A stretch of 64,000 nucleotides of DNA from Clostridiales bacterium (GCA_004553625.1 SFKX01000013.1:1-64000), one strand, 5' to 3'; shown: positions 8,299 through 16,754, numbered from the stretch's first letter. Numbers and translations: made by a program. Notes: generated from the letters alone by a model not told the origin.

Positions 8299-10135
8299 CT
8301 TCCGCGCCCCCTTCCTCTATGAGCCTGCGGTCGTCGCTGCTCATCTGTATGTCGTAGATCTCCCGGTAGATGCCCGGGCGGGAGATGAGCTCCTCGTGCG
8401 TGCCTATGTCCGAGACACGCCCGTTCTCCAGCACCAGGATGCGGTCCGCCTGCATGAGCGTCGTTATCCGGTGCGAGATGAGGATGACCGTCGCGCCCGC
8501 CGTACCCTCGCGCAGGGCCGCGCGGATCTTGGCGTCCGTCTCGGAGTCCACGGCGGAGAGCGAGTCGTCGAACACCATGACGGGCGTCCGGCCCAGGAGC
8601 ATCCGCGCTATCGCCACGCGCTGCTTCTGCCCGCCCGAGAGCGTCACGCCTCGCTCGCCCACGAGCGTGCCGTAGCCCTCCGGGAACTCGGTTATCGCCT
8701 CGTCCACGCAGGCGATGCCCGCCGCCCGGCGGATGCCCGCCTCGTCCGCGCCCGGGCGCGAGGCCGCGATGTTCTCGCCTATCGTCCGCGAAAAGAGGAA
8801 GGGCTCCTGCAGCACCAGGCCCACGTTCCGGCGCAGGTGCTCCCGCTCTATGAGCCGGATGTCCCGCCCGCCTATCGTGATGACGCCCTGGCCCTCGCCC
8901 AGGTCGTAGAGCCGGTCCAGGAGGTGGACCAGAGTCGATTTCCCCGAGCCCGTGCCGCCCAGGATGGCAAAGGTCGAGCCCGCCGGCACCGTGAAGCTGA
9001 CGTCGTGCAGGACCTCCTGGCCCTCGTAGCCGAAGCTGACGTGCGAAAACTCGATGTCGCCCGTCATGGGCGCCGCCTCCGCGCCGGGGAGCTCCCGCTC
9101 CGCCTCCGCGCGCAGGATGTAGGCCACCCTGTCCATCGAGACGCCCGCCTTGCTCATATCCGCGAGCACACGGCCCAGGCTGCGCACCGGCCAGGTCAGG
9201 GTGGAGCTGTAGCTCACAAAGGCCAGGAAACCGCCCAGCGAGAGCCGCCCCTCCACCGCCTCGATGACGCCCAGGACCAGTATCACCATGACCTGCAGGC
9301 AGGTCAGCAGCGTGCCGGAGGCCCAGTACACCGCCAGCACACGGCCGAGGCGTATCCAGAGTTCGGAGAAGCGGTCGTTCTTCACATTGAACTTCTCCAG
9401 CTCGAAGCGCTCGCGCCCGAAGGCCCGGACCACGCGCACGCCCGTTAGGTTTTCCTGGACGAGCGTCGTGAGCTCGCCCTCTGCCTCGTCCGCCACCTTG
9501 AAGCGCGAGGCGATGCGCCCGTAGAAAAGGCCCGAGCTCAGCGCCACCACCGGCACGAAGGCCAGCGATACCAGCGCCAGCTTTGTGTTCATTGCAAACA
9601 TCGCCCAGAGATACACCGCAATGACGATGAGCGTGCGCATGACCTCCACCAGCTGGTTGCAGACGAAGGTCCGGACGACCTCCACGTCCGAGGTGCAGCG
9701 CTGGATCATCTCGCCGGTCTGGTGCTGGGTGTGCCAGGCGAAGGGCAGGCGCTGGATGTGGGCGAAGAGCTCGTCGCGGATGCGCTTCACAAAGCCCTCC
9801 GAGCCCTTGGCCAGGCAGAGCCGCTGCCCGAAGATGGCCAGGCCCCGCAGCAGCGCGCAGGCGATGACCGCCCCCGCCGCCCAGACCAGGGCCGAGACCG
9901 GGTCCGCCCGCAGCTGTGCCAGAGGCAGCAGGCCGCGCAGCAGCCCGGGCAGCTGCGGCTCCTCCGGGCCGAGGATGGAGTCCACCGTCACGCGGACGAT
10001 CTGCGGCACAAGGGCGTTGAACACCTGGCTGAACAGGCTCAGCAGCAGCCCCGCCGCAAAATACCAGGCTACGGGGCGAAGGTAGCGCAGGATGAGCCGC
10101 GCCTTCTCGCCGCCTGAGAGTTTTTGTTCCTTCAT
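8285..10135 (-). CDS. ABC exporter half-transporter, first subunit (degenerate ATP site)
   Basis: A 616-residue half-transporter with a membrane domain at about 25-320 and an ATPase domain. Walker A is GGTGSGKSTLV, the signature is canonical LSGGQKQRVAIA, but Walker B reads VMVFDDSLSAVD, so the usual catalytic Glu is Asp. That marks the degenerate nucleotide site of heterodimeric exporters and fits its partner downstream. The frame is open from a TTG at 10153, but the ATG at 10135 has GGAGG just upstream. A leader peptide and intrinsic terminator precede it (10151-10289), so expression is probably set by attenuation, as for bmrCD of Bacillus subtilis. Confidence 0.92.
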   Translation of the reverse strand: MKEQKLSGGEKARLILRYLRPVAWYFAAGLLLSLFSQVFNALVPQIVRVTVDSILGPEEPQLPGLLRGLLPLAQLRADPVSALVWAAGAVIACALLRGLAIFGQRLCLAKGSEGFVKRIRDELFAHIQRLPFAWHTQHQTGEMIQRCTSDVEVVRTFVCNQLVEVMRTLIVIAVYLWAMFAMNTKLALVSLAFVPVVALSSGLFYGRIASRFKVADEAEGELTTLVQENLTGVRVVRAFGRERFELEKFNVKNDRFSELWIRLGRVLAVYWASGTLLTCLQVMVILVLGVIEAVEGRLSLGGFLAFVSYSSTLTWPVRSLGRVLADMSKAGVSMDRVAYILRAEAERELPGAEAAPMTGDIEFSHVSFGYEGQEVLHDVSFTVPAGSTFAILGGTGSGKSTLVHLLDRLYDLGEGQGVITIGGRDIRLIEREHLRRNVGLVLQEPFLFSRTIGENIAASRPGADEAGIRRAAGIACVDEAITEFPEGYGTLVGERGVTLSGGQKQRVAIARMLLGRTPVMVFDDSLSAVDSETDAKIRAALREGTAGATVILISHRITTLMQADRILVLENGRVSDIGTHEELISRPGIYREIYDIQMSSDDRRLIEEGGAEDAGL

Positions 10136-10150
10136 ATGACCTCCAAAACA

Positions 10151-10184
10151 CAAAAAACGCGCCCCGGCAGAAAGCCGAGGCGCG
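10151..10184 (-). terminator. Attenuator terminator upstream of the ABC exporter operon
   Basis: On the minus strand a GC-rich hairpin (arms 10184-10174 and 10168-10158, one internal mismatch, loop about TTTCT) is followed by six T. It lies 16 bases before the ABC ATG and after the leader peptide. The GCGCGC at 10202-10207 can pair with 10180-10185 in the 5' arm and would then act as antiterminator. That alternative fold is inferred. Confidence 0.8.
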
Positions 10185-10223
10185 CCCTAAAAAGCCCCTA
10201 TGCGCGCAAAATGCGCGGCAGAG

Positions 10224-10289
10224 TCAAACAGAACGCGGCGGCCCGCCGGTATTGACGGAAGAGCTGACTGCACTGCGGGTCCTGGACAT
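10224..10289 (-). CDS. 21-residue leader peptide of the ABC exporter operon
   Basis: A small frame with an ideal ribosome site (AAAAAGGAGG, about eight bases before the ATG at 10289) encodes a 21-residue peptide beginning MSRTRSAVSSS and ending PPRSV. It sits between a strong promoter (10338-10366) and an intrinsic terminator (10151-10184), directly before a heterodimeric exporter. That is the layout of bmrB-bmrCD, where drug-stalled ribosomes on the leader allow readthrough. Arg3-Thr4-Arg5 fits the +X(+) pattern at which macrolide-bound ribosomes arrest in other leader peptides. The regulatory role is inferred; the frame and its signals are seen. Confidence 0.75.
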   Translation of the reverse strand: MSRTRSAVSSSVNTGGPPRSV

Positions 10290-10337
10290 TCTGTTCGCCT
10301 CCTTTTTCTAAAAATACCGTGCTCTGCACGCCTGAAC

Positions 10338-10366
10338 AGTATATAACAGCCTGCGGCGCCTGTCAA
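10338..10366 (-). promoter_or_regulatory. Promoter of the leader peptide-ABC exporter operon
   Basis: On the minus strand TTGACA (10361-10366) and TATACT (10338-10343) are 17 bases apart. The promoter overlaps the last codon of the upstream UPF0126 gene. Start of transcription is expected near 10331, which gives a leader of nearly 200 bases. Confidence 0.85.
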
Positions 10367-11007
10367 GAGTCTCGGCGCGGCGAGGGCCGGGGCAGGTTCC
10401 AGCGGAAATAGGCCGAGAGAAAGCGCAGCAGCACCACGCTCAGCATCCCCGCCAGCATGGCCAGGCTGTCCCCCGCGCCCAGGGCGTAGAGCGCCGTACA
10501 CACCACCGCCCCCAGGAGCGAGGCGCAGGCGTAGACGTGCTTCACGAAGATATAGGGCATGTCCCCGGCCATGACGTCACGCAGCACCCCGCCGCCGACG
10601 CCCGTCACCACGCCCACGAACACCAGCAGGAACCAGCCGCTCTCCGGCTGGGTCTCCAGCGCCGCGCCTATGCCCGTCACCGTGAAGGCCGCAAGGCCCA
10701 GGCTGTCCATGACGAGCAGCGCCAGGTCGTAGAGCCCGTGCCGCCCCTCGAACCAGCCCCGCCGCGCCACGATGAATATGACCACCGCCGCCGCCGCGGC
10801 CAGGCCCGCATACACCGGGTCCTGAAAGGTCCGGGGCGGGGTCTGCCCCAGGATCAGGTCACGTATCACCCCGCCGCCCACCGCCGTGGTCAGGCCCAGG
10901 ATGATGACGCCGAACACGTCCATGTTCTTCTTCACCGCCGTCATCGCGCCGGAGGCCGAAAAGGCCAGCGTGCCGATTATCTCCAGGACGAATATGATGG
11001 TATCCAA
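10363..11007 (-). CDS. UPF0126/TRIC-family membrane protein
   Basis: A 214-residue integral membrane protein with two repeated UPF0126 halves, each with a glycine-rich signature: TAVGGGVIRD near 42 and VVTGVGGGVLRD near 128. About seven hydrophobic helices are visible. The family includes YicG-type proteins and relatives of trimeric intracellular cation channels; some members have been linked to glycine uptake. The function here is open. The start is a TTG at 11007 with GGGGAGG nine bases upstream. It begins only three bases after the MBL hydrolase stop, so the two genes are co-transcribed. Confidence 0.85.
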   Translation of the reverse strand: MDTIIFVLEIIGTLAFSASGAMTAVKKNMDVFGVIILGLTTAVGGGVIRDLILGQTPPRTFQDPVYAGLAAAAAVVIFIVARRGWFEGRHGLYDLALLVMDSLGLAAFTVTGIGAALETQPESGWFLLVFVGVVTGVGGGVLRDVMAGDMPYIFVKHVYACASLLGAVVCTALYALGAGDSLAMLAGMLSVVLLRFLSAYFRWNLPRPSPRRDS

Positions 11008-11010
11008 GGT

Positions 11011-11649
11011 TCAGCACCTCCCCTGCGTCCGCGGCGGGGCCAGCAGCGCCACCTGCGCCGGGGTGTCCGCGCCGAGCTCCAGCCTGTCCGTATCGCAGCG
11101 GCGGACCAGCGCCGGCTCGAAAAGGCCCAAAAACTCCTCCGGCGGCCTCAGCCTGCGGTTGCCCAGGCCGTTCCCGCCGTAGTGCATCGGCAGCACGACC
11201 CGCGCCCCCATCGCCCGGCAGAGCTCATAGGCCGCGTAGGGCTCTATCGTAAGTATCCCGCCGGCCGGGACCATCGCCGCGTCCGCGCCCTCGAGCCGCG
11301 CCAGCTCCGAGTCCCCCAGCCGGCAGCCCAGGTCCCCCAGGTGGACCAGCTTCAGCCCCTCCGCGCGCAGGATGTGGATGCGGTCCTCCCCGCGCAGACG
11401 CCCGCCCAGGACGTCGTGGAAAGTGTCCAGCGTCTCCACCTCGAAGGGGCTGGCCGCCCCGCCGCGGCGCAGGCGCACCGCCTCGGTCCAGGCGTGGCCG
11501 TAGTGGCTGTGGCTGCAAAGCACCCCGTCCGCCTCCAGGCTCAGCTCCGGATAGCCGCAGAGTTCCCGGTGGCAATAGGGATCCAGCACCAGCGAATACC
11601 CGCCGGAGCGAAGCTCGAAACAGGCGTGGCCGTGCCATATTATCTCCAT
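11011..11649 (-). CDS. MBL-fold metal-dependent hydrolase (UlaG/YtkL-like)
   Basis: A 212-residue metallo-beta-lactamase fold protein of the UlaG-like or predicted Zn-dependent hydrolase group. N-terminal MEIIWHGHACFEL and SHSHYGHAW (instead of the usual HxHxDH) supply metal ligands. Further ligands are probably in HLGDLG and in MHYGG near the C-terminus. The change of the middle Asp (HSHYGH) is slightly unusual. The frame runs much further upstream, but the ATG at 11649 has a GGGGGAGG ribosome site and opens with the family N-terminus. The substrate is unknown. It is co-transcribed with the UPF0126 gene and divergent from the lysozyme. Confidence 0.8.
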   Translation of the reverse strand: MEIIWHGHACFELRSGGYSLVLDPYCHRELCGYPELSLEADGVLCSHSHYGHAWTEAVRLRRGGAASPFEVETLDTFHDVLGGRLRGEDRIHILRAEGLKLVHLGDLGCRLGDSELARLEGADAAMVPAGGILTIEPYAAYELCRAMGARVVLPMHYGGNGLGNRRLRPPEEFLGLFEPALVRRCDTDRLELGADTPAQVALLAPPRTQGRC

Positions 11650-11710
11650 CCCGATATCCTCCCCCGCTCCCCACCCGGACCGCTCTTGCGGCCCAGGCGG
11701 AGCTAAAATG

Positions 11711-11739
11711 TTGAAATCATTCCCCACTTGTGCTAGAAT
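11711..11739 (+). promoter_or_regulatory. Promoter of the SLH lysozyme gene
   Basis: TTGAAA (11711-11716) and TAGAAT (11734-11739) are 17 bases apart, with an extended -10 TG two bases before the -10 box. Confidence 0.8.
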
Positions 11740-11772
11740 ACGCCTTAGAATCCAGCTACCAAGGAGGCTGTC

Positions 11773-12897
11773 ATGACTAAAAGGATCATCTGCTGCGTAC
11801 TGGCCCTTGCGCTTCTTCTCGCCGTCCCCGCCTTGGCCGCGGGCTCCAACGGACTGCGCACCAGCGAGGCCGGCATCAGCTTCATCAAGGAACACGAGGG
11901 CTTTTCCGCCACCGCTTACGAGGACTCCGTCGGCTGGGCCATAGGCTACGGCACCCACTGCGACGTCTCCGCCTACCCCAACGGTATCACGGAGGCAGAG
12001 GCGGACGCCCTCCTGCGCCAGCACCTGCGCGAGACCGAAAGCTACATAGACTCCGCCATGGCTGGCATCGGCGTCACCCTCAGCCAGAACCAGTACGACG
12101 CCCTCGCCAGCCTCACCTACAACATCGGAGTCGGCTGGCTCCACAGCGGCTACAGGCTCTACAACATGCTCGCCGCGGGGATACAGTACTACACCGAGGA
12201 GTATATCGTCAATACCTTTGCGCGCTACAGCAACACCCAGGGCCAGGACACCGTCGAGGCCCTTGTCCAGCGCCGCTTCGAGGAAGCCCTCATCTTCGTC
12301 TACGGCGACTACGGCACCGGCGGCACCCCGCTCTATGAGTTCGAGTACCGGGAACTCGAGGACGGCGACTATGAGCTCTACCACCGCGTCTGGGGCCAGT
12401 ATTCGCCCGGGCTCTATTCGGACGTGCCGTATACCCAGTGGTATTACCGCTACGTCTCGCCCCTGAGCGCCGCCGGTATCTTCGACGGCTACGAGGACGG
12501 CTCCTTCCGGCCGGAGAGCTGCGTCACGGCGGGCGAGGCGCTCAAACTCATCCTGCTGGCCGTGGGCTGTCAGGAGCAGGAGCGCGTCGGCGCGCACTGG
12601 GCCAGCGGCTACCTCGACTACGCCGTCCGCAACGGGCTCGTGGAGTCGGCGGACTTCTCCGAGCTGGACGGGCCGGTCAGCCGCCTGGCCATCGCCGGGC
12701 TCGCCGCACGGGCGCTCTGCCTCGAACCGGACCCCGGCCAGTACTTCGCGGACACCGCGGACCCCTGGGTCGGCGCGCTCTACAAGGCCGGCGTCATGGA
12801 GGGCAGCTACTCCGGCGACCAGCTCGTCTACAAGCCCGCAGACAACATGACCCGCGCCGAGATCTGCGCCGTCATCTGGCGTATATACAACCTTTGA
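11773..12897 (+). CDS. Secreted GH24 (phage-type) lysozyme with SLH domains
   Basis: A 374-residue secreted wall hydrolase. Residues 1-22 form a signal peptide (MTKRIICCVLALALLLAVPA). Residues about 28-180 are a T4/lambdoid-type GH24 lysozyme with the catalytic Glu in FIKEHEGF and GYGTHCD further on, plus SLTYNIGVG. Residues about 220-374 hold two to three S-layer homology repeats (YSDVPYTQWYYRYVSPLSA; YFADTADPWVGALYKAG; MTRAEICAVIWRIYNL), which bind secondary wall polymers. The enzyme therefore probably stays on the cell surface and acts in wall remodelling or against competitors. It has its own promoter and terminator, so it is a single-gene unit. A phage lysozyme domain joined to a host SLH anchor suggests past capture of a phage domain. 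Confidence 0.88.
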   Translation: MTKRIICCVLALALLLAVPALAAGSNGLRTSEAGISFIKEHEGFSATAYEDSVGWAIGYGTHCDVSAYPNGITEAEADALLRQHLRETESYIDSAMAGIGVTLSQNQYDALASLTYNIGVGWLHSGYRLYNMLAAGIQYYTEEYIVNTFARYSNTQGQDTVEALVQRRFEEALIFVYGDYGTGGTPLYEFEYRELEDGDYELYHRVWGQYSPGLYSDVPYTQWYYRYVSPLSAAGIFDGYEDGSFRPESCVTAGEALKLILLAVGCQEQERVGAHWASGYLDYAVRNGLVESADFSELDGPVSRLAIAGLAARALCLEPDPGQYFADTADPWVGALYKAGVMEGSYSGDQLVYKPADNMTRAEICAVIWRIYNL

Positions 12898-12907
12898 ACC
12901 CCATCCG

Positions 12908-12941
12908 CGCCCGCCGGGACGGCTCCGGCGGGCGTTTTTTT
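12908..12941 (+). terminator. Terminator of the lysozyme gene
   Basis: A perfect 10-bp stem (12908-12917 with 12925-12934) followed by seven T. Confidence 0.9.
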
Positions 12942-12974
12942 GCGTCCCCGGGCTCAGGACAAGGGCATAAAGCC

Positions 12975-13003
12975 TTGATTTTTTCATATTTTTAGTGTAG
13001 AGT
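12975..13003 (+). promoter_or_regulatory. Promoter of the SpoVB-type flippase gene
   Basis: TTGATT (12975-12980) and TAGAGT (12998-13003) are 17 bases apart. The predicted start near 13010 leaves no room for a ribosome site before the TTG at 13018, which supports the later TTG start at 13045. Confidence 0.6.
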
Positions 13004-13044
13004 AGTCATTCGGCGTCTTGATGCGCCCGATTGGGGGTATATCC

Positions 13045-14661
13045 TTGTCAGAACCCAAAAAGCAAAACTACCTGCACGGCGCGGCCATCCTCGCTGCCGG
13101 CGTCGTGATTATGAAGATCCTCGGCTTCATCTACAAGGTGCCGCTGGGGAATATACTCGGCGACGAGGGCTATACGCACTTCCTCGTGGCCTACAACATA
13201 TACAGCGTGTTCCTGACCGTCGCAACGGCGGGCCTGCCCGTGGCCCTCTCCCGCATGATAAGCGAGGCAAACACTATGAACCGCCCGAACCAGGTGAAGC
13301 GGATCTTCTCCGTCGCCTGGCTGACTTTCCTCGTCCTGGGCGTTGTCTGCACACTGGTAATGTTCCTCTTCCCGACGGAGCTCGCGGACTCGCTCAACGA
13401 CGTGGAGGCCTCGCAGAGCATCCTCGCCCTGTCCCCCGCCGTGCTGCTCGTCTGCCTGACCAGCGCCTACCGCGGCTACTGCCAGGGCCACGAGAATATG
13501 AAGCCCACCACCGTCGGCCAGGTGCTGGAGGTGCTCGTCAAGGTCGTGGTCGGCCTCGTGCTGGCCTGGTACCTCCGGGACCTCGGCAGGAGCCTGCCGC
13601 TCGTCTCCGCGGGCGCCATCTTCGGCGTGACCGCGGGCTCGCTCGCCGCGCTCGTCTACATGTTCGCCTACAAGCGCCGCTGCTACTCCGCCCTGCCCGC
13701 GGGCAATGACGTGCCCGAGAGCGGCGCGCGGATACTCTCGACGCTGCTCAAAGTCGGCATCCCGATAACGCTCGGTTCCTCCGTCCTCTCGCTCATAAAC
13801 CTGGTCGATTCCGGCCTCTGCATGGGCAGGCTCCAGGACGCCGCCGGCTTCTCCTATGCCGACGCAAAGGTCCTCTACGGCGTCTACGGCAAGGCTCAGA
13901 CGCTCTATAACCTCCCCGCCGCCTTCATAACCCCGCTCACCATCTCCGTCGTCCCCGCCATCGCCGCCTGCCGCGTCACCCACCGCGGGCGCGAGAGCTC
14001 CCGCATCGCGGAAAATTCCCTGCGCATCGCAACGGTCATCGCCCTGCCCATGGGCGTGGGCCTCTCCGTCCTCTCCTACCCGATCATGACGGTCATCTAC
14101 CCCGGCAGCCATGAGTCCGGGCCGGAACTGCTGATGCTGATGGGCGCGGCCTCCTTCTTCGTCTGCATGGCGCTCATGATGAACGCCGTCCTCCAGGCCG
14201 GCGGAAACGAGAAATACCCCATCTACTCCATGGTGATAGGCGGCGTCGTCAAGATCTGCGTCAACTGGTTCCTCGTCGCTGACCCGCACATCAACATCCT
14301 CGGCGCGCCCATAGGCACGCTCAGCTGCTACGCCGTCATGTGCGTCATGGACTACATCTTCCTCTGCCGGGTCATGCCCGAAAGGCCCCGGCTGGGCAGG
14401 ATACTCGCGCGGCCCGTGCTCAGCTGCGCGGCGATGGGCCTCTCGGCCTGGGCGGTCTACGGTCTCGCCATCCGCTTCATAGGCGGGGCGGAGCCGGGCA
14501 GGCTCATGATGGCCCTGTGCATGTGCCTGGCGATAGGCGTTGCCGTCATCGTATACCTCGTCCTCGTCGTGCTCACGCGCGCCGTCACCTTCGAGGACAT
14601 GAAGCTCATCCCGAAGGGCGAAAAGCTCGCAAGGCTCCTGCATATCCGGCCGGAGGGGTGA
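13045..14661 (+). CDS. MOP-superfamily lipid-linked saccharide flippase (SpoVB/MurJ-like)
   Basis: A 538-residue protein with about 14 hydrophobic helices, of the polysaccharide synthesis/SpoVB/MATE type. Family features include the N-terminal GAAILAAGVVIMKILGFIYK and GLPVALSRMISEAN near residue 70. Such proteins move undecaprenyl-linked sugars or lipid II across the membrane for peptidoglycan or polysaccharide assembly. I chose the TTG at 13045 because GGGGG lies eight bases upstream; the frame is also open from 13018. It is transcribed alone from the promoter at 12975. Whether it serves wall synthesis, spore cortex or surface polysaccharide cannot be told here. Confidence 0.85.
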   Translation: MSEPKKQNYLHGAAILAAGVVIMKILGFIYKVPLGNILGDEGYTHFLVAYNIYSVFLTVATAGLPVALSRMISEANTMNRPNQVKRIFSVAWLTFLVLGVVCTLVMFLFPTELADSLNDVEASQSILALSPAVLLVCLTSAYRGYCQGHENMKPTTVGQVLEVLVKVVVGLVLAWYLRDLGRSLPLVSAGAIFGVTAGSLAALVYMFAYKRRCYSALPAGNDVPESGARILSTLLKVGIPITLGSSVLSLINLVDSGLCMGRLQDAAGFSYADAKVLYGVYGKAQTLYNLPAAFITPLTISVVPAIAACRVTHRGRESSRIAENSLRIATVIALPMGVGLSVLSYPIMTVIYPGSHESGPELLMLMGAASFFVCMALMMNAVLQAGGNEKYPIYSMVIGGVVKICVNWFLVADPHINILGAPIGTLSCYAVMCVMDYIFLCRVMPERPRLGRILARPVLSCAAMGLSAWAVYGLAIRFIGGAEPGRLMMALCMCLAIGVAVIVYLVLVVLTRAVTFEDMKLIPKGEKLARLLHIRPEG

Positions 14662-14667
14662 CATAAC

Positions 14668-14695
14668 AAAAAAGCCCGGTATTTCAGGCTTTTTT
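14668..14695. terminator. Terminator after the flippase gene
   Basis: A 9-bp stem AAAAAAGCC / GGCTTTTTT with a 10-base loop. It has A and T runs on both sides and is placed 7 bases after the flippase stop. Confidence 0.6.
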
Positions 14696-14728
14696 CAGCT
14701 AAAAACTACTTGCGGAAGGTGTTTCACT

Positions 14729-15562
14729 GTGGTAGATTTTGTGTGCAAAGAGAGCTATGACCTCGGCGACTTCATCGCGCTCATAGATTATCTGCGCTCG
14801 CCCAAGGGCTGCCCCTGGGACAGGGAGCAGACCCATGAGAGCATCCGGCGCAACGTGCTGGAGGAGGCCTACGAGGTCTGCGAGGCGATAGACGAAGGCA
14901 AGCCCGAGCACCTGTGCGAAGAGCTGGGGGACCTGCTCATGCAGGTCATACTCCACGCGAGCATGGCCAAGGACGAGGGCCAGTTCGATATGGACGCCAT
15001 CTCGGACATGGCCTGCAAAAAGCTCGTGCACCGGCACCCGCACGTTTTCGGCGCGGTGCAGGCGGAAACACCGGACAAGGTCCTCGAAAACTGGGACGCC
15101 ATAAAAAGGGCGGACCGCGCCCAGCAGACCGCCGCCTCCGCCATGGACGGCATCTCCCACGGGCTGCCGGGGCTCATCCGCTCGGACAAGATCCAGCACA
15201 AGGCCGCAAAGCTCGGCTTCGACTGGCCCTGCGTCGGCGGAGCTATGGACAAGCTCCGCGAGGAGGTATCCGAGCTGCAGGAGGGTATAGACGCGGGCGA
15301 CCTGGAGAATATTAAGGAAGAACTGGGCGACGTGCTCTTCTCCGCCGTGAACGTGGCGCGCTTTTACAAGCTCGATTCCGAGCAGCTCATGCACGCCGCC
15401 TGCGAAAAGTTCATAAGGCGCTTCCGCTTCATCGAGGAGGGCGCCGCAAAGCTGGGCCGCCGGCTCGAGGACATGAGCCTTGCGGAGATGGAGGAGATCT
15501 ACCAGCAGGCCCGCCATGAGCTCGAGGGCAAGGAACCCGTGGCGGTGGAACACTGTGAGTGA
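14729..15562 (+). CDS. mazG: Nucleoside triphosphate pyrophosphohydrolase MazG
   Basis: A 277-residue protein of the two-domain MazG family, which hydrolyses (d)NTPs to the monophosphate and pyrophosphate and clears damaged nucleotides. The N-terminal domain starts with DYLRSPKGCPWDREQTH and holds the metal-binding EELGDLLMQVILHA near residue 66. The second domain repeats EELGDVLFSAVNVAR near 193. The start is a GTG at 14729 with a GGAAGG-type site upstream. HU follows 79 bases downstream; the mazG-hup order is common in Bacillota. Confidence 0.95.
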   Translation: MVDFVCKESYDLGDFIALIDYLRSPKGCPWDREQTHESIRRNVLEEAYEVCEAIDEGKPEHLCEELGDLLMQVILHASMAKDEGQFDMDAISDMACKKLVHRHPHVFGAVQAETPDKVLENWDAIKRADRAQQTAASAMDGISHGLPGLIRSDKIQHKAAKLGFDWPCVGGAMDKLREEVSELQEGIDAGDLENIKEELGDVLFSAVNVARFYKLDSEQLMHAACEKFIRRFRFIEEGAAKLGRRLEDMSLAEMEEIYQQARHELEGKEPVAVEHCE

Positions 15563-15641
15563 TTTGCGCTGAACTGTGGAATAGGCGCAAAACTCTATAA
15601 ATGAATGATCCGTGCGAAGAAAAACATCGGGAGGAATACCA

Positions 15642-15917
15642 ATGAACAAGGCAGAACTCATAAACGTCGTGGCGGAAAAGGCCGGGCTCTCCAAGAAGGA
15701 TACGGAAAAGGCCGTCACCGCGCTGATAGATACCATCACGGCGGAGCTCGTGGCCGGCGAGAAGGTCTCGCTGGTCGGCTTCGGCAACTTCGACGTCAAG
15801 ACCAGGGAGGCCCGCACCGGCCGCAACCCCAAGACCAAGGAAGAGATCCAGATCCCCGCTACCCGTATCCCCCAGTTCAAGGCCGGCAAGGCCCTCAAGG
15901 ACGCCGTCGCAAAATAA
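15642..15917 (+). CDS. hup: Histone-like DNA-binding protein HU
   Basis: A 91-residue HU protein. It begins MNKAELINVVAEKAGLSKKD and has the core LVGFGNF and the DNA-clasping arm with GRNPKTKEEIQIPA. It bends and compacts DNA as a dimer. The ATG at 15642 has GGGAGG eight bases upstream. A strong terminator follows 15 bases after the stop. Confidence 0.97.
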   Translation: MNKAELINVVAEKAGLSKKDTEKAVTALIDTITAELVAGEKVSLVGFGNFDVKTREARTGRNPKTKEEIQIPATRIPQFKAGKALKDAVAK

Positions 15918-15927
15918 TAGGGACGTC

Positions 15928-15961
15928 AAAAAGCGCGCAGCAAAAAGCTGCGCGCTTTTTT
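15928..15961. terminator. Bidirectional terminator between HU and the DeoR regulator
   Basis: A perfect 9-bp stem (15933-15941 with 15947-15955) flanked by A and T runs. It serves the convergent hup and deoR genes. Confidence 0.9.
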
Positions 15962-15974
15962 CATGTCTTTTTTC

Positions 15975-16754
15975 TCACACCTCGTAGAGGCGGATGCCGG
16001 CGGCGTTTATGAGCTCACGCCATTCATCGCTTATGTTCCCGTCCGTTATCATGATGTCTATGTCCTTCAGCTCGGCAAAATAGGCCGCGCGGACCGTGCC
16101 GAACTTGCTCGAGTCCGCCAGCAGGATCTTCGTGAGCGAGGAGCTCATGGAGGCCTGCTTGTTGGGGATCTCGGAGCGGTAGCCGCAGGTGAGGCCGAGC
16201 TTGTCGTGTATGCCGGAGGCCGCTACGAAGAACTTGTTCGCCCGGAAGCGGCCGATCGCCTCTATCCCCTCGTTCGAGTTGAAGGAGAGCGACTGCCGGT
16301 TGAACTGGCCGCCCGTCAGGATGAGGTCGGCGCGCCTTTTGCGCTGCAGCTCCGTGAAAACGCCGAAGTTGTAGCACAGGGCGGTGAACTCCATGTCGTC
16401 CGGGATGTGGTGAGCCAGGCGGACCGTCGTCGTTCCGGTGTCTATGATGACGGTGTCGCCCGGGGAGATAAGCGTGGCGGCGAACTTGCCTATCCTGTCT
16501 TTCTCCAGCGCGTACTTCGACGCCTCGACGGATACCTCGTAGTCCTCCTTCGCGTGGGTCGTGTGTTCCACCAGCGAAAAGGTCCCCGCCTTAGCGCCGC
16601 GCGCCACGATATTGGACTCCTGCAGGGACTGGATGTCCCGCCGGATCGTCATTTCCGAGACCCCCAGCCGCTCCGAAAGCTGCTTGCAGGACATACAGTC
16701 CTTCTCGCTGAAAAGGTTCAGGATTTGGTTTATTCTCTCTTGCTTTTTGCTCAT
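15975..16754 (-). CDS. DeoR/GlpR-family transcriptional regulator
   Basis: A 259-residue DeoR-family protein. The N-terminal winged helix-turn-helix (residues about 5-55) has SCKQLSERLGVSEMTIRRD; the C-terminal DeoRC sensor domain has DTGTTTVRLA, ILTGGQ and AADSS-like KILLADSSKFG, which bind a phosphorylated sugar. It is expected to repress the adjoining catabolic genes until an intermediate accumulates. It has its own promoter with an inverted repeat over the -10 region (16807-16823), so autoregulation is likely. It is downstream of, and on the same strand as, the tpi-like/rpiB/dhaL/dhaK/hpaI operon. Confidence 0.92.
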   Translation of the reverse strand: MSKKQERINQILNLFSEKDCMSCKQLSERLGVSEMTIRRDIQSLQESNIVARGAKAGTFSLVEHTTHAKEDYEVSVEASKYALEKDRIGKFAATLISPGDTVIIDTGTTTVRLAHHIPDDMEFTALCYNFGVFTELQRKRRADLILTGGQFNRQSLSFNSNEGIEAIGRFRANKFFVAASGIHDKLGLTCGYRSEIPNKQASMSSSLTKILLADSSKFGTVRAAYFAELKDIDIMITDGNISDEWRELINAAGIRLYEV

